Source: an uncultured Rubrivivax sp. (GTDB lineage Bacteria; Pseudomonadota; Gammaproteobacteria; Burkholderiales; Burkholderiaceae_C). Taken from it: a stretch of 5,042 nt of DNA. This document shows positions 1 through 4,005 of the stretch, one piece after another. The position numbers were made by a program, and so were the translations under genes. Where the stretch lies: NCBI GenBank assembly GCA_937967345.1, contig CALBTN010000168.1, positions 1 through 5,042 on the forward strand, in the 5' to 3' direction. The notes under the pieces are model-generated. The model was not told where the DNA came from. It saw only the letters and a program-made list of their open reading frames with translations, and ran no database searches. Numbering within the stretch: the first letter of the stretch is position 1; the number at the start of each line of letters is the position of its first letter.

Positions 1-556
1 CCGCAGCACCGGCACCGCCGATCACCACGTTGCCCTGCGCCAGCGCGTAGATCTGGCCGTCCACGCCCTTCAGCGGCGTGGAGATCAGCGTGCCGCCGCG
101 CAGGCTCTTGGCGTTGCCGATCGACGAGACGTTGACGTCCACCGCCTGCCCGGGCAGCGCATACGGCGGCAGCGTGGCGGTGACCATCACCGCGGCGACG
201 TTGCGCGGCTGCAAGTTGGTGCCCGGCGGCACGGTGATGCCCAGCTGCTGCAGCATCGAAGTCAGGCTCTGGGTGGTGAACGGCACCGCGGTCGACTGGT
301 CGCCGCTGCCGTCCAGCCCGACCACCAGGCCGTAGCCGCTGAGCTGGTTGGGCCGCACCCCGGCCACCGACGACAGCTCCTTGATGCGCGCGGCGTGCGC
401 CGGCTGCGGCCACCACAGCGCGGCGCTGGCCAGGAAGAAGGCCAGCGCCACCCACCAGCGCAGCGTGCGCTCCTCGGCGTCGAGCGGCGGTGCGTGACGC
501 TCGCGCGGCTCGCGGCCGAGCGGCGGGTGCGCGCAGGGCGCAGCGGTGTGGTTCAT
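1..556 (-). CDS. flgI: Flagellar P-ring protein FlgI, N-terminal part (runs off the left edge)
   Basis: FlgI is exported to the periplasm by Sec and assembles into the P ring around the distal rod in the peptidoglycan layer. About 185 residues are visible and no stop is reached, so roughly the C-terminal half is missing. The mature protein should begin at ARIKELSSV (residue 56 on), matching the family opening 'RI+DL/ELSSV.GVR.NQL.GYGLVVGLDG'. Later family blocks are clear: PFTTQSLTSMLQQLGITVPP, NVAAVMVTATLPP and NAKSLRGGTLISTPLKGVDG. The ATG at 556 overlaps the flgH stop (ATGA), which supports this start and implies translational coupling, since no good Shine-Dalgarno is seen. It gives an unusually long leader: about 33 polar or charged residues, a hydrophobic core near residues 34-49 (WWVALAFFLASAALWW), then cleavage after AHA at residue 55. 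A GTG at 451 is an alternative start but would leave no positively charged n-region. Identity is very secure. Confidence 0.96.
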   Translation of the reverse strand, partial: MNHTAAPCAHPPLGREPRERHAPPLDAEERTLRWWVALAFFLASAALWWPQPAHAARIKELSSVAGVRPNQLSGYGLVVGLDGSGDQSTAVPFTTQSLTSMLQQLGITVPPGTNLQPRNVAAVMVTATLPPYALPGQAVDVNVSSIGNAKSLRGGTLISTPLKGVDGQIYALAQGNVVIGGAGAA

Positions 557-1236
557 ATCGGCAGGATGTTGAGGAAGAAGCGGCCGAGCCAGCCGATGGT
601 CTGGGCGTCGGCCTGCTGGCCGCGGCCGCGGTGCTCGACGCGCACGTTGGCGATCTGCACGCTTTGCACCGTGTTGCCGGGGCGGATCAGCCGCGGGTCG
701 ACCTGGCCGGAAAAGCGCAGCACGTCGACGTTGCTGTTGACGCCGATCTGCTTCTCGCCGGCGATCAGCAAATGGCCGTTGGGCAGCACGTCGGTCACGA
801 CCACGGTGATGTTGCCGAAGAAGTCGTTGCTGCTCTCGGTGGCGCCCTTGCCGGCAAAGGTGTTGGAACTGCTGCCCTCGGCGGCGGCGCGGCTCAGCCG
901 CAGCGGGTTGATGCCCGGCAGCGCCACCACCGACGCATCGACCTTGCCGCTCTTGTCGACCGAACTGGTCGACTTCTGCGTCGCCACCACCTTCTCCACG
1001 ATTTGCACGTGCAAGGTGTCGCCGCGGTGGCGCGCGCGGTAGTCCTCGAACAGAGGGCGGTACTGCGCCGCCTGGTAGATCGCGCCGTTGGCCGCCACCG
1101 GCGGCGGCGCGGGCTGCGGCACGACGTAGGTCGGCTCGGCGACCTCGACGCGCGGGTTCATCGTCACGCAGCCGCCGAGCGCGGCGGCGCAGGCCAGCCA
1201 CGCCAACCCGCCGAGCCGGCCGAACGCGCGCCTCAC
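553..1236 (-). CDS. flgH: Flagellar L-ring lipoprotein FlgH
   Basis: FlgH is an outer-membrane lipoprotein that forms the L ring, which with the FlgI P ring makes the bushing for the rod. The 227-residue product is close to the enterobacterial length of about 232. It begins with a lipoprotein signal peptide (RR near the start, hydrophobic stretch LAWLACAAALGG) and a lipobox LGGC with the acylated cysteine at residue 23. A proline-rich linker (residues 39-47) follows. FlgH signature blocks are GAIYQAAQYRPLFEDYRA (51-68), GDTLHVQIVEK (72-82), NTFAGKG (125-131), NGHLLIAGEKQIGVN (153-167), RFSGQVDPR (174-182) and the C-terminus IGWLGRFFLNILPI. The start is a GTG that shares four bases with the flgG stop (GTGA). 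No ATG is available between that point and the signal peptide. The reading frame stays open far upstream inside flgG, but that part does not resemble a protein of this family. Confidence 0.96.
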   Translation of the reverse strand: MRRAFGRLGGLAWLACAAALGGCVTMNPRVEVAEPTYVVPQPAPPPVAANGAIYQAAQYRPLFEDYRARHRGDTLHVQIVEKVVATQKSTSSVDKSGKVDASVVALPGINPLRLSRAAAEGSSSNTFAGKGATESSNDFFGNITVVVTDVLPNGHLLIAGEKQIGVNSNVDVLRFSGQVDPRLIRPGNTVQSVQIANVRVEHRGRGQQADAQTIGWLGRFFLNILPI

Positions 1237-2015
1237 AGCTGCCCCAGCCGTGCCAGCATCTGGTCGGTGGTCTGAATCGCCTTGGAGTTCAGCTCGTAGG
1301 CGCGCTGGGTGGCGATCATCGCCACCAGCTCCTCGACCACGTTGACGTTGCTGCCCTCGACGTGGCCTTGCATCAGCGCGCCGCGGCCGTCGGCACCGGG
1401 CGCGCCGACCGCGGGCGCACCCGACGCCGCGGTCTCGAGGTACAGGTTCTGGCCGCGCGGCTCGAGGCCGCCCGGGTTGATGAAGGTGGCCAGCTGCAGT
1501 TGGCCCACCGCCTGCGGCGCGGCCTGGCCCGGCAGCGTGACGTTGACGGTACCGTCGGCGGCCAGGGTCACGCTTTGCGCGTTCGGCGGGATCGTGATGC
1601 CCGGCTGCAGCACGTGGCCGTTGGCGGTAACCACCTGGCCGGCGGCGTCGAGCTGGAACGAGCCGTCGCGCGAGTAGGCGGTGCTGCCGTCGGGCAACTG
1701 GATCTGGAAGAAGCCCTGGCCCTGGATCGCGATGTCCAGGTTGTTGCCGGTGTGCTGCAAGCTGCCCTGGCTGAAGTTGCGCGTCGCCGCCGACACGCGC
1801 GCGCCCAGCCCCACCTGCAAGCCGGTGGGCAGCTGGGTCTGGTCGCTGCTGGCCGCACCTGCCTGGCGCAGGTTGTCGTACATCAGGTCCTCGAACACGA
1901 CGCCGCCGCGCTTGTAGCCGTTGGTGGCGACGTTGGCCAGGTTGTTGGCGATGGTGTCCAGCTTGAACTGCTGGCCTTCCATGCCGGTCTTGGCGATCCA
2001 CAACGAACGGTTCAT
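1233..2015 (-). CDS. flgG: Flagellar basal-body distal rod protein FlgG
   Basis: FlgG polymerises into the distal rod that crosses the P and L rings and connects to the hook; it is exported by the flagellar type III system and so has no Sec signal. The product is 260 residues, the same length as enterobacterial FlgG. The N-terminal rod signature lies at residues 21-36 (TIANNLANVATNGYKR). The FlgG-typical segment FEDLMYDNLRQAG follows, rather than an FlgF- or FlgE-type sequence, then NNLDIAIQGQGFFQI around residue 90. The C-terminal coiled domain reads GSNVNVVEELVAMIATQRAYELNSKAIQTTDQML. The ATG at 2015 was chosen because MNRSLWIAKTGM is the conserved family start and a GGGAG ribosome site lies 8 bases upstream. 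An in-frame ATG at 2132 would add 39 unrelated residues. It is the first gene of a flgGHI group; flgF, usually just upstream of flgG, is absent here. Confidence 0.97.
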   Translation of the reverse strand: MNRSLWIAKTGMEGQQFKLDTIANNLANVATNGYKRGGVVFEDLMYDNLRQAGAASSDQTQLPTGLQVGLGARVSAATRNFSQGSLQHTGNNLDIAIQGQGFFQIQLPDGSTAYSRDGSFQLDAAGQVVTANGHVLQPGITIPPNAQSVTLAADGTVNVTLPGQAAPQAVGQLQLATFINPGGLEPRGQNLYLETAASGAPAVGAPGADGRGALMQGHVEGSNVNVVEELVAMIATQRAYELNSKAIQTTDQMLARLGQL

Positions 2016-2023
2016 GCGCGCGG

Positions 2024-2028
2024 CTCCC
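2024..2028 (-). promoter_or_regulatory. Ribosome binding site deciding the flgG start
   Basis: GGGAG on the minus strand, 8 bases before the ATG at 2015. It supports that start over the upstream in-frame ATG at 2132. Confidence 0.65.
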
Positions 2029-2170
2029 GGTGCTTCGGGGCAGTGTCGGGCCAAGGCGGTGGCGCCGGCCGGATGAAAAGCGCGGGATTCTTGCGACTTC
2101 TTACATCGCCGCTTTGCGCCGCGAGCGGCCATCGATAGCGGGGCTCTTGATCGCCAACGCCTGTGACAGC

Positions 2171-2192
2171 CTGCCCCGGTTGCGCCGGGCAG
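2171..2192 (-). terminator. GC-rich hairpin just downstream of fliA, possible (attenuating) terminator
   Basis: CTGCCCCGG at 2171-2179 pairs with CCGGGCAG at 2185-2192 around a 5-base loop, giving an 8-bp stem with one bulged C. In the minus-strand transcript it begins 7 bases after the fliA stop codon, the usual place for a terminator. No U-tract follows (the next bases read GCTGTCACAG), so it is not a canonical intrinsic terminator. It may instead protect the 3' end of the fliA message or only partly terminate transcription. Confidence 0.4.
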
Positions 2193-2199
2193 ACGCTGC

Positions 2200-2913
2200 T
2201 CACCACTCGCGCAGCTTCGCCCGCAGCCGCGCGATGCTCTGGCTGTGCAGCTGGCACACGCGGCTTTCGGTCACGCCCAGCACCGCGGCGATCTCCTTCA
2301 GGTTCATGTCGTGCTCGTAGTACATGCTCATCACGTACTGCTCGCGCTCGGGCAGGTTCTTGATCGCCTCGACCAGCGCCATGCGCATGCGCTGGTCCTG
2401 CAGCTGCGCCAGCGGGTTGTGATCCTCGCTGCCGACGTGGCGATCGAGGAAGTCGTCGTCGCCGTCGTCGCCGCTCATGTCCTCCAGGCACACCAGCTGC
2501 GTGCCGCGCACCTTGCCCAGCAGCTGCTGGTAGTCGGCCAGCTTCAGCCCCATCTGCTCGGCGATCTCGCCCTCGCTGGGTGCGCGGCCGAGCTTGTGCT
2601 CCAGCGTGTGCACCGCGGTTTCGATGCTGCGCTGGTGGCGCCGGTCGCCGCGGCTCATCCAGTCGCTGCCGCGCAGCTCGTCGAGCATCGCGCCGCGGAT
2701 GCGCTGCGTGGCGAAGGTCTCGAACATCACGCCCTGGGCGGCATCGAAGCGCGTCAGCGCGTCGCTCAAGCCGATCATCCCCACCTGGATCAGGTCGTCC
2801 AGCTCGACGTTGGCCGGCAGCTTGGCGATCATCTGGTGCGCCAGCCGGCGCACCAGCGGGCTGTACTGCTTGATCATCGCGTTGGCGTCCAGGCGCCCCT
2901 TGGCGGTGTACAT
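2200..2913 (-). CDS. fliA: Flagellar sigma factor FliA (sigma-28)
   Basis: FliA directs RNA polymerase to late flagellar and chemotaxis promoters and is normally held inactive by FlgM until the hook-basal body is finished. The product is 237 residues, against about 239 in E. coli. Sigma region 2 spans about residues 16-90, with LDDLIQVGMIGLSDALTRFD (38-57) for core binding and FETFATQRIRGAMLDELR plus DWMSR for -10 recognition. Region 3 is about 98-144 (LGRAPSEGEIAEQMGL). An acidic linker (DMSGDDGDDDFLDR, 145-158) joins it to region 4, about 185-235, whose helix-turn-helix NLKEIAAVLGVTESRVCQLH contacts the -35 element. The start at 2913 is supported by MYTAKG and a GGAG 10 bases upstream. It lies 27 bases downstream of the flhG-like gene, consistent with one transcript. 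No flgM is visible in the window. Confidence 0.97.
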   Translation of the reverse strand: MYTAKGRLDANAMIKQYSPLVRRLAHQMIAKLPANVELDDLIQVGMIGLSDALTRFDAAQGVMFETFATQRIRGAMLDELRGSDWMSRGDRRHQRSIETAVHTLEHKLGRAPSEGEIAEQMGLKLADYQQLLGKVRGTQLVCLEDMSGDDGDDDFLDRHVGSEDHNPLAQLQDQRMRMALVEAIKNLPEREQYVMSMYYEHDMNLKEIAAVLGVTESRVCQLHSQSIARLRAKLREW

Positions 2914-2940
2914 GGCTTGGCTGCTCCGAAGCAGTTGGGT

Positions 2941-3756
2941 TCAGTTCAGGCTCATCGCGCGCGCCGGCTCGCGCTCGCGCGGCGGCGGCGCCACCGCGTC
3001 GGCCGGCTCCGCCGCGTCGGCCGAAGGTTGCAGCTGCGCGGCCACCAGCGCGCCCAGCGCCACGCCGGGCGGATCGCGCACGTCGCTGGCCGGATCGACC
3101 GCGGCCCAGTCGTGCAGCGCCGCGCCCAGAAAGCTCTCGGCGCAGCTGGCCAGCCGCTGCGCGATCGCCGGTGCGCGGCGGCTGCCGGGTGCTGCGGCCA
3201 GCAGCAGGTCGTAGCTCATCAGGCCGCGGCGCAGCACCAGCAGCTTCATCGCGGCATAGGCATGGGTCAGGCTTTGCGGCTGCTCGCTGGCCAGCAGCAG
3301 CGGGCGCAGCGCGCGCCGCGGGTACAGCCGCGCCAGGTCGGCGGCGCTGGCGTGCACCAGCAGCACGCCGCACGACGGTGCGGCTTGCTGGGCGCGATCG
3401 AGAAAGCGCGCCGACGAACCGCGCGTGTCGACGTCGCGCAGCGGCAGGCCGCGCGCGGCCAGGTACGACACCTGCGCCGACAGCGGCTCGATGCACTCGC
3501 GCAGGTCCAGCGCGGCCAGCTCGTGCGGCGGCGGCGAGCTGTCGGCGGCATCGACCACCAGCGTGTGCTGGTCCAGCGCACTCAGCACCGTGGTCAGCCG
3601 CTCGAGCACCACGCCGCCGAAGGCGACGTGCGGGTTGGCCACCAGCGCGATGTGCAGCGGCGCGGCCGGCTGCGCCGCACCCGCGAACAGGCGGCGCAGG
3701 CCGTGCGCCTGGTCGGCCGGCGGCACGGCAGCGGTGTCGTGCATGGCAGCTGGCAT
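2941..3756 (-). CDS. Divergent FlhG/FleN (MinD-like) homologue lacking ATPase motifs
   Basis: Canonical FlhG is a MinD-family ATPase that stimulates the FlhF GTPase and limits flagellar number. The position between flhF and fliA, the FlhG-type N-terminal helix (ADQAHGLRRLF, residues 14-24) and the segment LLASEQPQSLTHAYAAMKLL (154-173), which matches the FlhG 'VVTTPEPTSLTDAYALIK' block, identify this as that family. Length is 271 residues, close to the usual 270-300. The ATP site is gone: where KGGVGKT should be, the protein reads IALVANPHVAFGGVVLERL (36-54), with Pro42 in place of the signature lysine and Gly47 in place of the P-loop lysine. The Walker B / switch II DTGAG is replaced by HASAA (135-139). 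Only the strand-end LVVDAAD (66-72) recalls the family's LLLDAD. The tail after residue 245 is Ala/Pro/Arg-rich. The start is uncertain: ATG 3756 or ATG 3744; GAGG lies 2 or 14 bases ahead respectively. The frame is open back to 3945 through an inserted element, which is not coding. Confidence 0.82.
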   Translation of the reverse strand: MPAAMHDTAAVPPADQAHGLRRLFAGAAQPAAPLHIALVANPHVAFGGVVLERLTTVLSALDQHTLVVDAADSSPPPHELAALDLRECIEPLSAQVSYLAARGLPLRDVDTRGSSARFLDRAQQAAPSCGVLLVHASAADLARLYPRRALRPLLLASEQPQSLTHAYAAMKLLVLRRGLMSYDLLLAAAPGSRRAPAIAQRLASCAESFLGAALHDWAAVDPASDVRDPPGVALGALVAAQLQPSADAAEPADAVAPPPREREPARAMSLN

Positions 3757-3762
3757 GGCCTC

Positions 3763-3791
3763 AGAGTCTGTGAAGTAGTCCGGCGCGTCCG
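3763..3791 (+). repeat. Left terminal inverted repeat of the 242-bp element
   Basis: Begins AGAGTCTGTGAAGTA and matches the reverse complement of 3976-4004 at 23 of 29 positions; the shared consensus starts AGAGTCYGTGAAGYA. Divergence between the two ends suggests an old insertion. Confidence 0.6.
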
Positions 3792-3871
3792 AGCGGGCGT
3801 GCGAGATGGTGTCGATCAAGGGCGAGCCCGGACCTGAGCCGTCCAGCGGGCTGCCCGCGTCTGGCGAGCGG

Positions 3872-3889
3872 CCGGGCCGCAAGGCCCGG
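3872..3889. repeat. Perfect 7-bp-stem hairpin inside the element
   Basis: CCGGGCC (3872-3878) and GGCCCGG (3883-3889) flank a 4-base loop, GCAA on the plus strand and TTGC on the transcribed minus strand. GGCCT-GCC-AGGCC follows immediately at 3893-3905. Confidence 0.6.
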
Positions 3890-3913
3890 TGCGGCCTGCC
3901 AGGCCACAGCGCC

Positions 3914-3933
3914 GCCGCAGCCCGGGCTACGGC
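3914..3933. repeat. 20-bp near-perfect palindrome inside the element
   Basis: A perfect core AGCCCGGGCT (3919-3928) is extended by GCCG at 3914-3917 and CGGC at 3930-3933. The only unpaired positions are C3918 and A3929. It recalls the palindromes of REP-type repeats, but one copy in one window cannot show that it is repeated in the genome. Confidence 0.55.
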
Positions 3934-3975
3934 GAGCATTTGCAACGACGAGCGCCGCCGTTCGGGGCGCTCGAG

Positions 3976-4004
3976 CGGGCGTGGCGGAATGCTTCACGGA
4001 CTCT
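3976..4004 (-). repeat. Right terminal inverted repeat of the 242-bp element
   Basis: Read on the minus strand it begins AGAGTCCGTGAAGCA, mirroring the left repeat. It abuts CTC at 4005-4007, which overlaps the flhF stop codon (4006-4008), so the insertion left the flhF reading frame intact. Confidence 0.6.
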
Positions 4005-4005
4005 C

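Larger units (their letters stand above)
2016..2199 (-). other. fliA-flgG intergenic spacer (probable leader/promoter region of flgGHI)
   Basis: The 184 bases between the fliA stop and the flgG start contain no credible gene. The fliA-proximal part holds a strong hairpin (2171-2192). The middle part, about 2071-2107, is less GC-rich than its surroundings and on the minus strand contains GTAAGAAGTC followed at once by the similar GCAAGAATCC. This is the only gap of this size in the window not explained by an insertion, so a separate promoter for flgGHI is plausible. I found no convincing sigma-28 (TAAA-N15-GCCGATAA), sigma-54 or sigma-70 promoter in it, so transcription could also simply read through from fliA. 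Confidence 0.45.
3763..4004. mobile_element. MITE-like element or IS relic inserted between flhF and flhG
   Basis: This 242-bp block is bounded by imperfect terminal inverted repeats of about 29 bp (23 of 29 positions match) and flanked on both sides by CTC (3760-3762 and 4005-4007), consistent with a 3-bp target duplication. Deleting the element plus one CTC joins flhF ...GGCCTGA directly to GGCC-ATG of the flhG-like gene. That gives a compact operon junction whose target, GGCCTGAGGCC, is itself a palindrome. The interior has no gene: every reading frame gives Arg/Ala/Pro/Gly-rich low-complexity sequence with no transposase motif. It contains several further hairpins (3846-3858, 3872-3889, 3893-3905, 3914-3933). 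I cannot name a parent IS family. An alternative is an ordinary intergenic region with a chance inverted repeat, but the end-to-end symmetry and the restored junction make that less likely. Confidence 0.6.

Noticed and set aside
1237..2001. Upstream continuation of the flgH frame inside flgG
   Set aside because: It lacks any flgH-like content and is simply an open alternative frame of flgG. The lipoprotein signal and the GTGA overlap fix the start at 1236.
2040..2053. Sigma-54-like TGG...TGC pair ahead of flgG on the minus strand
   Set aside because: The GG and GC doublets are 9 rather than 10 bases apart, and the surrounding bases (CCC instead of CAC, TGCC instead of TTGC) match poorly.
2016..2132. 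In-frame upstream extension of flgG to an ATG at 2132
   Set aside because: The extra 39 residues have no family similarity, and the conserved FlgG N-terminus and a good ribosome site both point to 2015.
2095..2150. Possible sigma-28 -10 element (GGCGATGTAA) in the flgG leader
   Set aside because: It needs a one-base insertion to fit GCCGATAA, and no TAAA-like -35 lies at the right spacing.
2245..3837. Open frame of 530 codons on the plus strand opposite fliA and the flhG-like gene
   Set aside because: It is antisense to two well-supported genes and its product is a His/Gln/Ala/Arg-rich low-complexity string, typical of the reverse of a high-GC coding strand.
3757..3945. In-frame upstream extension of the flhG-like gene to an ATG at 3945
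   Set aside because: It translates the inserted element and its hairpins into Arg/Pro/Gly-rich sequence unlike any FlhG. The family start falls just before the DQAxGLR helix.
3763..4004. A transposase remnant inside the flhF-flhG element
   Set aside because: No frame on either strand shows DDE, HUH or other transposase motifs; all are low-complexity, GC-driven translations.
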